A stretch of 64,000 nt of DNA from JAFDWI01 sp963764215 (lineage in GTDB: Bacteria > Actinomycetota > Acidimicrobiia > Acidimicrobiales > Iamiaceae): positions 1-64,000 of the forward strand of contig CAVXRS010000001.1 in the NCBI GenBank assembly GCA_963764215.1. The letters are read 5' to 3'. The position numbers were made by a program, and so were the translations under genes. The notes under the pieces were generated by a model that was not told the origin of the DNA, did no database searches, and worked only from the letters and a program-made list of their open reading frames with translations. Shown here in pieces: positions 46,981 to 56,859 of the stretch; the stretch's first letter is position 1; each line of letters begins with the position of its first letter.

Positions 46981-48376
46981 TCACGGCAACGGCCACCCCA
47001 GGGACCCCAGTAGTTGCGCGAACGTCGCCATGGTCCGCAACACGACCACGTCGCCGTGTTGTGGGCCGACGATCTGCAATCCGATCGGAACCCCTCGCGA
47101 ATCCTGTCCGATCGGTACGGTTCCGGCCGGCGACCGCGTCAGGTTGAACGGATAGGTGAGCTGCACCCAGTTCTCGTTCGGTTCTCCATTGATCGTGCCG
47201 ACCCCACCGGGCGGCCCCGGGAGTCCGGCGATCGTCGGGCACAACAGCACACTTCCCTGGTGGAGCACCTCGATGAGCCGGAGGTTGAGTCGGTGGCCGA
47301 CATCACAGTGGTTCAGGTAGTCGACGGCGGAGAGCTTCTCGGCGAACGCCACGACCTGTCGGAGCACCGGGTCGACCTCGTCCCAGGCAGGGTCCTTCCG
47401 GAACGCATCGAGGCTACGGAGGTTTCCCGCACCCGACAGCGCCAGGAACGAACCGACCGGGTCCTCGTCGAAGATGTCGTCGATCTCGACGATCCGCACC
47501 CCCGCGTCCGCCAGGCGGTCGACCGCCGCCGCGCAGGCAGTGGCGATCTCGTCGTCGACTCCTGCATAGCCCAGGGTCGGAGACCAGACGACCTGCCGCG
47601 GCAGGTGGAGATCCTCCAACGCGTCGAGCCACGAACGTTCCGGCATCGGAAGTGACGTTCGATCCGACGGGTCAGGCCCCACAACCGTGTCCAGGACCGC
47701 CACGGTGTCGGCGACCGAAGTGGTCAGGACACCCTTGACCGAAAGCTCCGGCCATCCCGGTGGTTCGGGTCCGCCGACCGGTACGCGGGCCATCGACGGT
47801 TTGAAGCCGGGCAGGCCGCAGACCGACGCGGGAATGCGGATCGAGCCGCCCCCGTCGGAAGCCGTCGCCAGGGGCACCTGACCCGCCGCGACGGCCGCCG
47901 CGCTGCCCCCCGAGGATCCACCCGACGAATACTCGGGGTTCCACGGATTGGCCGTTCCTCCGAAGAGCGCGTTGTGGGTGTCTCCCTTCCAGGCGTATTC
48001 GGGGGTGTTGGTCTTCCCGACCACGATGCAGCCCGCCGAACGAAGACGTTCGACCAGGATCGAATCGGCCGTGGCCGGTGGATCGTCGCGGTGGAGCACC
48101 GAACCGTGTGTGGTCACGAATCCTGCAACGTCCTCGAGATCCTTCACTCCGATCGGGACCCCGGCGAAGGGTCCGAGTTCCTCACCGCGTTCCCGCGCGG
48201 CGTCGACCTCGTCGGCTTCGGCGAGCGCACGATCGGGGTCCACGGCACACGAAGGCGTGCACGGTCTGGTCCGATGCGATCTGGTCGAGCGCGTGTGCGA
48301 CCACGTCGTGTGCGCTGAGCTCTCCCGTGGCGATCTGCGATGCCAGCTCGACCGGTCCCAAGATGCGAAAGTCCAT
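46981..48376 (-). CDS. amidase (amidase-signature family; frame-broken)
   Basis: About 464 residues when repaired. The catalytic Ser-cisSer-Lys triad is set in FAGVPIGVKD (Lys about 78), YSSGGSSGGSAAAVAAG and DGGGSIRIPAS. These are the signature parts of the amidase family (GatA, fatty-acid amide and aryl-acyl amidases). An extra base near 48253, between TVHAFVC and VDPDRALAEAD, breaks the N-terminal part; the ATG at 48376 opens MDFRILGPVELASQI. No GatB or GatC is nearby, so it is a general amidase rather than the tRNA amidotransferase. Confidence 0.9.
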
Positions 48377-48432
48377 GGACCAACCGTACCGCGCCGATTT
48401 CGTCGGTGTCCCCGGTGCGAACCGGGCCACGG

Positions 48433-49113
48433 TCACGGGGTCGCGAGACAGGTCCAGGTCGTCTGCCCGGCCGCCAGACGTGCCGCCCGGCTTCCCATCG
48501 GGCACTGTCCCGCCTGTTCGACCTGACCGACCACCTTGCCGTCGTTCGGACCCGAACACGGCACCGCGATCGCCTGCGGTCCCTGCTCGACCCGTACGCA
48601 GGAATGCGCGCCCACCGGAGGCCCGTTCGGCGCGTCACCCTTTCCGGTGATCAACACGATCAACAGGATGCCACCGAGCACCAGCACACCGAACCCGATC
48701 AGCAAACGCAGCCGGAAGGGCCGAACCGGCTCTCGATTGCGGGCCACGACCCGGGCTTCCCGCCGACGACGCTCCGCGTCCGCGTGCCATTCGGCGAAGC
48801 CACCCGGCGGTTCGGCCTCCGCGCCCGGCGGGAACGGGCTCCAGGAGGCATCGCTTCCCGCAGCCGTCGCGGGCTGCGGCAGGCTCAAGTCGTACTGGGC
48901 CCGGCGGTGGGAGTCTCCGAGCACCCGCCAGGCTTCGTTGATCTCGCGGATCTTCCTGTCGGCCTCGGCCCGTGCCTTCGGATCGGGCGACGCCGCATCC
49001 AGATGATCGGGATGAAACCGGACGGCGAGATCCCGGTGCGCTCGCCGCAATTGATCGGTCGTCGCGTCGCGGGGCATCCCGAGCACGTCATAGTGCGTGC
49101 GGGCTCGGCTCAT
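48433..49113 (-). CDS. membrane-anchored J-domain protein
   Basis: 226 residues. An N-terminal J domain (HYDVLGMPRDATTDQLRRA ... RFHPDHLD ... INEAWRVLGD, about 8-75) contains the HPD motif that stimulates DnaK. A charged linker follows, then one membrane helix (LLIGFGVLVLGGILLIVLIT, about 135-155). The C-terminal 70 residues are outside and carry four Cys that could form two disulfides. The J domain is on the cytoplasmic side. It could bring DnaK to the membrane, perhaps at export or division sites. Longer upstream readings are antisense noise and were left out. Confidence 0.85.
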   Translation of the reverse strand: MSRARTHYDVLGMPRDATTDQLRRAHRDLAVRFHPDHLDAASPDPKARAEADRKIREINEAWRVLGDSHRRAQYDLSLPQPATAAGSDASWSPFPPGAEAEPPGGFAEWHADAERRRREARVVARNREPVRPFRLRLLIGFGVLVLGGILLIVLITGKGDAPNGPPVGAHSCVRVEQGPQAIAVPCSGPNDGKVVGQVEQAGQCPMGSRAARLAAGQTTWTCLATP

Positions 49114-49165
49114 ACCCCGAAGGCTGACCCGTGGGTTGCCCGGTTGCAAACGGATCGGCGCCCGC

Positions 49166-50491
49166 TCATCGCAACGCGGCCACGATCGCGTCCAGCCCGG
49201 CAACCCGTGACCCCTTGACGAGGACCGCGTCGGATGCGCCCAGGTGGAGTGCGGCCAGCCAGGCAAGGGCGTCGTCGATGTCCGGAACGTGCGCCTCGGC
49301 CCGCGGGTAGAGCTCGGTGCCGACCGCGACCACCCGGATGCCGAGCGAGTCCGCAAGCTCGGATATCCGGGCATGTCCCGCGACCTCGTCAGCGCCCAGT
49401 TCCGCCATCGACCCCAGGACGGCGACTTTCCGTTCGGCCTCGATCGACCCCAACGCCGCGAGTGCCGCAGCCATCGAAGTCGGGTTCGCATTGTAGGAAT
49501 CGTCGATGACGAGCAGCCCGTCGCTCCGGTGACGCACATCCATACGCATCGGCGACAACGACGCGCCCGCCAGGCCGGCAGCGACAGCCTCCAGCGGCAC
49601 CCCGATCGACAGCGCCGCCGCGGCCGCGCCCAGGGCATTGGAGATCTGGTGACGTCCCCGGACCTCGAGCACGACGTCGGTCGATCCCCAGGGACTCCGC
49701 AGTGCGAACCGGGGACGCAGCGCATCGTCGAGCCGGACGGATTCCGCCACCACGTCGACGTCACTGCGCTCGATCCCGAACCGGATCACCTCCGCCTCGG
49801 TCCGTTCCGCCAGGCCTCCCACGAGCTCGGAGTCGACGTTCAGCACTGCGGTCCCGTTCGCCGGCAACGCCTCGACGAGTTCTCCCTTGGCGATCGCGAC
49901 CTGCTCGACCGATCGGAACATCTCGAGGTGGGCCCCTTCGATGGCCGTGACGATCCCCACTGTCGGTGCAGCAATGTCGCACAGCATCGCGATGTGGCCG
50001 ACACCCCGGGCGCCCATCTCGCACACGACCACCTCAGCCCCCTCGGGCGCGTTCACCAGGGTGAGGGGCACGCCCAACTCGTTGTTGAACGACGCCCGAC
50101 TCGACGATGTCGCGTACGTCGTGTCGAGCACCGCGGCGAGCAGGTCCTTCGTCGACGTCTTGCCGACCGAGCCGGTGATCCCGACCACCGGCCCGGCAAG
50201 TCGTGATCGGGCCAGTCGTCCGACGTCGGCCAGGGCCACCAGAGTGTCGTCGACGGCCACGGCCGGTCGGCCGGTCGAATCGGTCCGGGCGGTCAGGTAC
50301 GCGGCAGCCCCCGCGGTCACGGCCGCGTCCCGGAAGTCGTGGCCGTCACGGTCCGCCACGATCGGAACGAACAATCGTCCCGCCACGTCGCCCCGCGAAT
50401 CGATGGACGCTCCGTCGAGCATGACGACCTCGCCCAGTCGCGACCCGCCCGTCGCCTCGGCGATCTCCTCGGTGTTCAGTCGCACGGTCAC
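49166..50491 (-). CDS. murF: UDP-MurNAc-pentapeptide synthetase (MurF)
   Basis: ATP-dependent ligase of 441 residues adding D-Ala-D-Ala to UDP-MurNAc-tripeptide in peptidoglycan synthesis. Substrate domain to about 95, then the P-loop GITGSVGKTSTKD, NNELGVPLTLVN, and the C-terminal domain with DDSYNANPTSMAAAL and a final VLVKGSRVAGLD. It stands apart from a dcw cluster and is followed in the same window by a separate ddl gene, so the D-Ala-D-Ala pathway is scattered. No partner overlaps it. Confidence 0.95.
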   Translation of the reverse strand: MTVRLNTEEIAEATGGSRLGEVVMLDGASIDSRGDVAGRLFVPIVADRDGHDFRDAAVTAGAAAYLTARTDSTGRPAVAVDDTLVALADVGRLARSRLAGPVVGITGSVGKTSTKDLLAAVLDTTYATSSSRASFNNELGVPLTLVNAPEGAEVVVCEMGARGVGHIAMLCDIAAPTVGIVTAIEGAHLEMFRSVEQVAIAKGELVEALPANGTAVLNVDSELVGGLAERTEAEVIRFGIERSDVDVVAESVRLDDALRPRFALRSPWGSTDVVLEVRGRHQISNALGAAAAALSIGVPLEAVAAGLAGASLSPMRMDVRHRSDGLLVIDDSYNANPTSMAAALAALGSIEAERKVAVLGSMAELGADEVAGHARISELADSLGIRVVAVGTELYPRAEAHVPDIDDALAWLAALHLGASDAVLVKGSRVAGLDAIVAALR

Positions 50492-50519
50492 CCAGGTTAG
50501 TGGTGGCCAGAGAAGGGTC

Positions 50520-51593
50520 TCAGGCCAGGTACGCCCCGGGAATCCAGGTCGCGTAGGCCGGATGGTCCGGCCCCAGGGGAAGACGTTCGGTCGTCCCGTG
50601 CTCCGCGGAGTGGTACCACGCGGTCACGAGTTCGAGCGCGGCCCGGGCATCGCCGACCGTCACGGGCATGATGCCGCGGTCCAACCCGTCGACGAAAGCC
50701 TGGAACTGTCCGGTGAATGCCTGCGGGCGTTCGGCCAGCCCTGCGAGAAGCCGCTCGGCGGACCGCCTGGTCGCGGCGTCGCGATAGTGGAAGTGCCAGG
50801 GCTTGCCCGCCGGATGGTACGGATCGGTGGTCGATTCGATCTGGACGTGCTCGAAGTTCCAGACGAGTCGGGAGGTCTCGATCGCGGCGCCGGTGGTGAC
50901 GTTCATCGTGACCAGTGCGCCGTCCCGGGTGGTGGCGACCGCCGCCGCGCAGTCCTCGGTCTCGACGGGGTTCACTCTGGTCGTGATGCGTGCGTGGACT
51001 TCGGCGAGCGGACCACCGATCCAGGTGAGCAGATCGTGGATGTGGACCGCGTGGTTGACCACGGTGCCACCGAGCGCACCCTGCCAGGAGTTCCGCCAGT
51101 CGGCTTCTGCGTAGTAGTCGGCTTCTCGTCGCCACCACGTCGACGCCGACGCCGTGAACAGCCGTCCGGTCAGCCTGGCTTCCACGAGCGCCCGCGCCGC
51201 GGCGGCACCGGGTCCGAACCGGTATTGCAGGATCGGCATCAACCTGGCACCGCCGGGTGCCTCCTTCTCCAGCGCAGCCAGCCGGTCACAGGCGGCCAGG
51301 GAGTCGACCAGCGGCTTCTCGCAGATCACGTGTAATCCTGCGTCCAAGCACTGTGTGATCTGCTGCTCGTGTACCGACGGCGGCGTGCACAGATCCACCA
51401 CATCGACTCCGACCGCGAGCAGGGCATCCAGCGACCCGACACCGGGCAGGCCCCAATCGTCGGCGACCTTGGCGCGCCGCACCGGGTCGGGCTCTGCGAA
51501 GGCAACGACCGACGCGCCCACCACGTCGATCCAGGAGAGCAGGTGCAACTGTCCGACACCGGTCCCGACCACCCCGACGCGCAGATCACCCAC
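50520..51593 (-). CDS. Gfo/Idh/MocA family oxidoreductase (A)
   Basis: 357 residues from a GTG. The Rossmann domain starts LRVGVVGTGVGQLHL and has HVICEKPLVDS, the conserved EKP motif with the catalytic Lys. The C-terminal domain includes GGTVVNHAVHIHDLLTW with a His-rich active-site strand. The family oxidises sugars, inositols or their derivatives with NAD(P). It overlaps the end of a second Gfo/Idh gene by 8 bases, so the two are co-expressed and perhaps act in sequence or as a complex. The sugar is unknown. Confidence 0.88.
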   Translation of the reverse strand: MGDLRVGVVGTGVGQLHLLSWIDVVGASVVAFAEPDPVRRAKVADDWGLPGVGSLDALLAVGVDVVDLCTPPSVHEQQITQCLDAGLHVICEKPLVDSLAACDRLAALEKEAPGGARLMPILQYRFGPGAAAARALVEARLTGRLFTASASTWWRREADYYAEADWRNSWQGALGGTVVNHAVHIHDLLTWIGGPLAEVHARITTRVNPVETEDCAAAVATTRDGALVTMNVTTGAAIETSRLVWNFEHVQIESTTDPYHPAGKPWHFHYRDAATRRSAERLLAGLAERPQAFTGQFQAFVDGLDRGIMPVTVGDARAALELVTAWYHSAEHGTTERLPLGPDHPAYATWIPGAYLA

Positions 51594-52615
51594 GTGGCGC
51601 TCCCCACTCAGTGGCCATCGATTGCGCAGCCAGGGTCAACTCGGCCACTCGGAACACATGGTTCTGGGTCATCAACTGCTCATCTCCGTCGGCAAGGTCG
51701 GCGAGCAGGGTCGATGCCCAGTCGATCGGGACCGCGGCGACGTCGACACGTCGCGCCCCGTCCGCGTCGACGTGGATCAGATGTTCCGTTCCGGGATTGC
51801 CGACCACGTCGATGTTCGCCCGCACCTCCAACGTCCCGGTCGTCCCCACCACGGTCAGACGGACATCGCCCCAGGTGCCAAGGCCCGCGGGCGACGAGCA
51901 GGTCGACGCGATGGGTCCCCTGCACACCGGGCGCACACAACGACAGGCTACCGACATCGCAGAACTCGGGGTGCCCGGGCGTGGCGACGTTTCCCGTCGA
52001 GGCCGCGGTCACTTCGACCTCGTCCGTGTCACCGACGAGCGTGAGGAACTGATCCACCTGGTGGGATGCCAGATCCACCAGGATCCCGCCTGATCGCGCC
52101 GGATCCCAGAACCACTCGGGTCGCAGCTCGGCTGCAAGCGTGTGCGGACCGACTCCGTCGACGTGGACCAGCTCACCCACGGCGCCGGTTCGAGCCAGCC
52201 GGATCGCCTCGGTCACCGCCCGATTGCCGAGACGTTCGGTGAACACCACCGTCCAGGGGCGGCCACCTCGGCGCGCGACCGCTGCGGCGAGGCCCTGCAA
52301 CTGCTCGGTCGAGGTCACCCCCGGCTTGGCGCTCACCACCGCTTTGCCTGCTTCGATGGCGGCGACGGCGATCGAGGCCCGCTCCGACGGCACGGCCGCG
52401 GTGACGATCACGTCGATGTCGTCGCGGCCGAGCATCGTGTCGAACGCGCAGGGTTCCGAATCGGTCCGCCACCCCGCGTAGAGGTCGATCAGGGAACCTG
52501 AGGGATCGTGTGCCACGGTCCGCGCCCCGGCGTCGACGAGCGCGTCGACGATCTCGATGAGGTGCAGATGTTCGGCGCCGACGACGCCCAGTCCGGGCTC
52601 CTGCCCGGGGGTCAC
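51586..52615 (-). CDS. Gfo/Idh/MocA family oxidoreductase (B; frame-broken)
   Basis: About 342 residues when repaired, from a GTG overlapping the stop of the Tat lipoprotein gene (GTGA). It has LGVVGAEHLHLIEIVDAL at the start (no classical GxGxxG), VIVTAAVPSERASIAV and AVVSAKPGVTS, where the usual EKP reads AKP, keeping Lys. Its C-terminal domain has GGILVDLASHQVDQFL with the expected Asp/His pattern. An extra base near 51898 shifts the last 105 or so codons. Since it differs at the cofactor loop, NAD(P) binding may be altered. It is a probable partner of the neighbouring oxidoreductase. Confidence 0.8.
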
Positions 52616-54834
52616 GAAACCTGCCGGGTCATGTCCTCGAAGTTCAACTGCCAGTGGGAACTGCCGCTCGACAGTGCGTAGTCGTTGGACTGATGGGCGA
52701 TCGAGCCCCAGGGGGACTCGTGGCGGGGAAACCCGCCGAGGGCCATTTCGGCGCCGTTCACCGTGAACGGCGCGTCCCAACCGAAGCCCAGGGCACCGGC
52801 CGACGGCGATTGCCACGAAGTCGTGAAACCGTGCGTCGCGTCGTGGGTCACCACCGGCTCGTGGGCGGTGAGCGAGGCGACGAAGTTCTCGAGGCTGCCG
52901 TCGTCCTCGCTGGTGCCGCATTCGACGATCCAGACGTTGTCGGCGCCTCCGTCGGCCACCAGGTCGAACGGCTTCACCATGCCCCGGGTGGCGTAGACCG
53001 AGGGGTCGTAGGTTCGCCACGTCGGCGTCCGCCAGGACCACAGCGCGATGTACGCGCCGGAACGCTCCCCGACCGTCCAGTTCCCCGATTGCACGACCCG
53101 GTCGAAATGATCCTGGGGCACGTACGCGTGCGTGTAGTCGCGGTAGGGGAACACCGCCCAGACCAGCGCGTCGGTGGACTGGTCCCAGATCGGATCGTAG
53201 ATGTGGATCGCAGTCCGTTCGTGTTGCGCGGAGCGGGGCATCGACGCGGAACCGGTCCAGTAGCCGGGCTTCCCATCCGAGGACCAGTCGGTGGTCTTGT
53301 CCGGTTCGGTCAGCGGGTGGGTGGTGAACATCATGGCGTTCTCGTCGATCGCGGCCTGCCAGGCGTGCACCTGATCGCGCATCTGCCCCTTGCGGTGGTC
53401 GAGCACCGAGGCGAGGGACACCTTGGGGTGACGCCACGCATAGGTGTTCGCCTCGGAGAGAAAGCCGAAGTTGATCGCCGCGGCGCGGGGCTGTTCCCAG
53501 TCGCGGATCTTGATCGGGTCGTAGTTGTTGATCGCCGCGAGCAGCTTGATCTGGTCGAATCCGACGGTGTCCCACAACCGGTACTGATTGCCGGCGGCGA
53601 CCCCGGTCTTGGCCATCGGCCACATGCCGACCGCGCCGAGACTCCACCAGAACGGGAGATTGTCGGGGTTCGTGAAGTCCTTGCCGTACGGCGCCCAGAC
53701 ATAGGACTGCACCGGTCGCATGCCATCGAAGTACACGCCGTGGCGTTCGCGGACCACACTGACCAGATCCGAGGTGGCGATGTCCAGCATCACCTGCGGG
53801 GGTCGGTACCGCTTCGCGGCACAGAACCAGGTCACCCCGGTGTCGGTCGGCGACGGGTAGTCGACGCCGGTGTCATTGAAGAGGAACTTGGTCGTGCCGA
53901 AGGTGTCCTCGTCCAACGATGACATCTTGTCCTTCTTGTAGGTGCGTCCCCGCGGGGCGGTGTAGCAACCGTCCTGGAGGTGCGCGGCCATGTCCATCAG
54001 ACACAGGTCCAGGGCCATCCCCGCGGCGTTGACGATCACCGGGTCGTCGGCCAACTCGACGAGCATCGTCAGCGGCGCCACGTTCTTGAGCATGTAGACG
54101 TTCGAGTGCCACTCGAAGAAGCCGAGTTCACCTCGTTCGTGGATCCACTCCAGGATGTCGGGCCTGGCACGGTCGCGTTGCTGTGCACCGGTCATACCGG
54201 TGACCGTGAAGGTCTCGGTCGGATAGCGCTGGCCGGACAGATACTCGATCGACGCACCGATGAGGCGGTGATTCTCCGACCAGAACCACAGGTTGTCGAT
54301 GCGGTCGGCGGGCAGCGGGTCGTCGTAGCGGTACCGGTTCGCCAGCATCCGCGCCTTGATCGCCGCGATCACCGACGGATCGAGTCGGGTCATCGACGTC
54401 GTGCCCTGGCCGAGCTCGAGCAGCCAGAGCAGGTACATCAGGTCGAAGTCGCGGGTGTCCTGCCAGTTGTCGATCCTGTCCCAGGAGTCCTGGAAGTTGC
54501 CCGGGCCGACCGAGGCGACGTCCCAGGTGTAGTTGGGGTCGCGTGCGGATCGGATGAGGCGCGCGGCAACCCCCATGATGCTCGACAACGACGAGTTGGC
54601 CGTCGAGTAGCCGAGGTATTCGTCGACGCGTGACTGGTAGTAGGCCTCGGCGACGAGACCGGTCGAGCCGGGGCCGGCGAGCACGTCGTCAGCGGTCACC
54701 GGTGGCGTCACGAGGGGTTGGCACGCTTCGAGAGCGCCGGCGAGCACGATTGCCGACGTCCCGACCAGGAAGTGTCGGCGGTCCAGATGATGCCAGGGCC
54801 TCGATGGCTCACGGTGGTCATCCTGTCCTTGCAT
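52612..54834 (-). CDS. Tat-exported lipoprotein of unassigned family, possible glycan-active enzyme
   Basis: 740 residues. The signal has twin arginines (DRRHFLVG, R19-R20), a hydrophobic run and a lipobox ending at Cys38 (LEAC), so it is exported folded and lipid-anchored. The N-terminal two thirds are rich in Trp, Tyr and helical repeats (LWFWSENHRLIGASIEYL, GELGFFEWHSNVYMLKNV), suggesting an alpha/alpha-toroid like some polysaccharide lyases. The C-terminal part looks beta-rich (VADGGADNVWIVECGTSEDDG). I know no named family. A GGGGAG site supports the ATG. Its genes on both sides overlap it, placing it in the LacI operon. A lyase or glycosidase is inference only. Confidence 0.6.
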   Translation of the reverse strand: MQGQDDHREPSRPWHHLDRRHFLVGTSAIVLAGALEACQPLVTPPVTADDVLAGPGSTGLVAEAYYQSRVDEYLGYSTANSSLSSIMGVAARLIRSARDPNYTWDVASVGPGNFQDSWDRIDNWQDTRDFDLMYLLWLLELGQGTTSMTRLDPSVIAAIKARMLANRYRYDDPLPADRIDNLWFWSENHRLIGASIEYLSGQRYPTETFTVTGMTGAQQRDRARPDILEWIHERGELGFFEWHSNVYMLKNVAPLTMLVELADDPVIVNAAGMALDLCLMDMAAHLQDGCYTAPRGRTYKKDKMSSLDEDTFGTTKFLFNDTGVDYPSPTDTGVTWFCAAKRYRPPQVMLDIATSDLVSVVRERHGVYFDGMRPVQSYVWAPYGKDFTNPDNLPFWWSLGAVGMWPMAKTGVAAGNQYRLWDTVGFDQIKLLAAINNYDPIKIRDWEQPRAAAINFGFLSEANTYAWRHPKVSLASVLDHRKGQMRDQVHAWQAAIDENAMMFTTHPLTEPDKTTDWSSDGKPGYWTGSASMPRSAQHERTAIHIYDPIWDQSTDALVWAVFPYRDYTHAYVPQDHFDRVVQSGNWTVGERSGAYIALWSWRTPTWRTYDPSVYATRGMVKPFDLVADGGADNVWIVECGTSEDDGSLENFVASLTAHEPVVTHDATHGFTTSWQSPSAGALGFGWDAPFTVNGAEMALGGFPRHESPWGSIAHQSNDYALSSGSSHWQLNFEDMTRQVS

Positions 54835-55843
54835 GATTGCTCCCCGAATGGTTGATCGATCGTGTGGTTGGTGACGCCGCGGCAGTGGAGGCGCGGATTT
54901 CGAGACGTGGCTGAACCACGACGGGTGAGGACGTCGCCCGGCCATCGAGCAGGCAGTCGATGGCCGCAACACCTATCTCGTTCAGCGGGGCGGCCACCGT
55001 GGTCAGAGCAGGTGCGGTGGTGGCGCTCATCGCGAGTCCGTCGGAGCCGATCACCGAAAGCTCCTCGGGAACGGCGATACCCGCGTCCCGGGCGGCAGCC
55101 AGAACCCCGGCCGCCTGAAGATCATTGAACGCGATCACGCCGGTCGCGCCCGTGGCCCGAACCCCTTCCAGTGCGGAGAGTCCACCTGCAAAATCCGCCG
55201 GCACCGGATGGACCACGTCGACATGCACCGATCGGTGACGAGTCCGGTTGATCTGCTCGACCGCTCGGGATCTCCGTCGGGTCGACCAGTAACGCGTCGG
55301 ACCACGCAGATACGCGACCCGGTGATGGCCGAGATCGACGAGATGGTCGATCGCAAGTGTCACGACTGCGCTCTGATCGACCACGACACCCGGCACATCC
55401 CGGGAGAGCCGGTTCACCTGCACGACCGGGACCCCTGCGCCGGAAAGGTCCGTGACCGGCGTGAGCGCGACCAGGCCGTCGACCCGACGGGAAAGTGACT
55501 CCAGCATGTGCACTTCACGGATCGGGTCGGCACCGGTATCGGCGATCAGCACTGCCAACTGTCGACGTGCCGCCTGTGCCTGGATCACCTGAAGCACCGC
55601 CGCGAAATACGGATTCGCGATGTCCGGGATGAGGACGCCGATCGCCTCGGCGCGGCCGCCGGCCAACCGGCGCGCCGAGTCGTTCGGCACGAAGCCGAGC
55701 GCGGTGACCGTCGCGAGGACTCTTTCCCTGGTCTGCGGCGCCACCTGGTCCGGACGGTTGAGCGCCCGCGACACCGTCGCCGGATGGACGCCGACGCGGC
55801 GGGCGACGTCCTGAAGCGTGGGTGCCCGCCGCGAGTCGGCCAT
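54818..55843 (-). CDS. LacI-family transcriptional regulator
   Basis: 341 residues. The N-terminal helix-turn-helix is VARRVGVHPATVSRAL with hinge NDSARRLAGGRAEAIGV. The periplasmic-binding-like effector domain follows (IPDIANPYFAAVLQVI, RVDGLVALTP, VIAFNDLQAAGVL, LSVIGSDGLA). These are standard LacI parts. Its gene precedes and overlaps the Tat lipoprotein gene by 17 bases and is divergent from the aldolase gene; a perfect palindrome lies between them. It likely represses both directions until a sugar or sugar acid binds. Confidence 0.93.
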   Translation of the reverse strand: MADSRRAPTLQDVARRVGVHPATVSRALNRPDQVAPQTRERVLATVTALGFVPNDSARRLAGGRAEAIGVLIPDIANPYFAAVLQVIQAQAARRQLAVLIADTGADPIREVHMLESLSRRVDGLVALTPVTDLSGAGVPVVQVNRLSRDVPGVVVDQSAVVTLAIDHLVDLGHHRVAYLRGPTRYWSTRRRSRAVEQINRTRHRSVHVDVVHPVPADFAGGLSALEGVRATGATGVIAFNDLQAAGVLAAARDAGIAVPEELSVIGSDGLAMSATTAPALTTVAAPLNEIGVAAIDCLLDGRATSSPVVVQPRLEIRASTAAASPTTRSINHSGSNHARTG

Positions 55844-55863
55844 GGGCAGAAGTTAGCAGGCAC

Positions 55864-55877
55864 TGCAAGCGCTTGCA
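55864..55877. promoter_or_regulatory. LacI-type operator palindrome
   Basis: TGCAAGCGCTTGCA is a perfect 14-base palindrome with the central CG typical of LacI-family sites. It lies 20 bases upstream of the regulator start and about 31 bases upstream of the aldolase start, where it could repress both divergent promoters. Binding by the adjacent regulator is inferred. Confidence 0.85.
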
Positions 55878-55908
55878 TCACCGCGCCGCGAACGGCGACA
55901 ATGCAGGT

Positions 55909-56859
55909 GTGCCAACCCGAACGCCCGCGGTCGACCGGGTCCGTCCACGCCGTGGGATCCAGGGACATGCGGCACTCCTGCTCCCCCACGACGCCCGCCA
56001 GCAGCCCGACTGGTCGTCGTTCGAGTCGTTGCTCGTGCGCACGGTGGCCGCCGGACTCGTGCCGGCGGTCAACATGGACACCGGGTTCATCCAACTCCTC
56101 GACGGACCGACCCGGGCCGAGGTGCTCCGTCGCACCGCAGCCGTGACCGGAGGTCGCTTCCTGGCGGGCGCTTTCGTCGACGATGCCGCCGGTGCACCGT
56201 TCGACCGCGATGCCCACTGCCGGGCGGTGACAGAAGTCGTCGCGCGCGGCGGGACCCCGGTGATCTTCCCTTCGCACGGGTTGAACGGCCTCGACCCGGA
56301 CGAGTGGGTCACCGCACACGCCGGGTTCGCAGCAGCGACCGATCGCTTCATCGCATTCGAATTGGGTGAGATGTTCGTGCCGTACGGTCGCATCTGGCCC
56401 CTCGAGGCGTTTCGGTCGCTCCTCGAGATCTCGGCCTGCATCGGCGCCAAGCACTCCTCTCTCTCCCGTCGCGCCGAGTGGGATCGACTCGCGCTCCGAG
56501 ACACGTGTCGCCCCGACTTCCTTTTGCTCACCGGCAACGATCTGGCGATCGACATGGTCTGCTGGGGCAGCGACTACCTCCTCGGTCTCGCCACGTTCGC
56601 GCCAGAGCTTTTCGCCCTTCGCGACCAGCTCTGGGCGCAGGGCGACGACGACTTCTATGAGCTGAACGATGCGCTCCAGGCGCTCGGGGCGTTCGCCTTC
56701 CGCGCGCCGGTACCCGCCTACCGCCACGACGCCGCGATGTTCCTCGAGTTGTGCGGGGTCGTCGCCCACGATGCGGTCCCGCACGGATGTCCACGGCGAC
56801 CCGACACGGATCGCGCGATCCTGGCCGGTCTCGCCGAACGACTGGGGCCGTATCGGTGA
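55909..56859 (+). CDS. dihydrodipicolinate-synthase-like aldolase
   Basis: 316 residues from a GTG close to the divergent operator; no good Shine-Dalgarno is seen, so it may be leaderless or nearly so. The TIM-barrel-like pattern includes VPAVNMDTGFIQLLDGPTRA, GGTPVIFPSHGLN, and ACIGAKHSSLSRRAEW, whose Lys is in the position of the Schiff-base Lys of class I aldolases; PDFLLLTGNDLAIDM follows. It resembles the DHDPS-like family often found next to Gfo/Idh oxidoreductases in actinobacteria, not lysine-pathway DapA. Likely cleaves a keto sugar acid. The exact substrate is open. Its stop overlaps the flavin reductase start (GTGA). Confidence 0.72.
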   Translation: MPTRTPAVDRVRPRRGIQGHAALLLPHDARQQPDWSSFESLLVRTVAAGLVPAVNMDTGFIQLLDGPTRAEVLRRTAAVTGGRFLAGAFVDDAAGAPFDRDAHCRAVTEVVARGGTPVIFPSHGLNGLDPDEWVTAHAGFAAATDRFIAFELGEMFVPYGRIWPLEAFRSLLEISACIGAKHSSLSRRAEWDRLALRDTCRPDFLLLTGNDLAIDMVCWGSDYLLGLATFAPELFALRDQLWAQGDDDFYELNDALQALGAFAFRAPVPAYRHDAAMFLELCGVVAHDAVPHGCPRRPDTDRAILAGLAERLGPYR

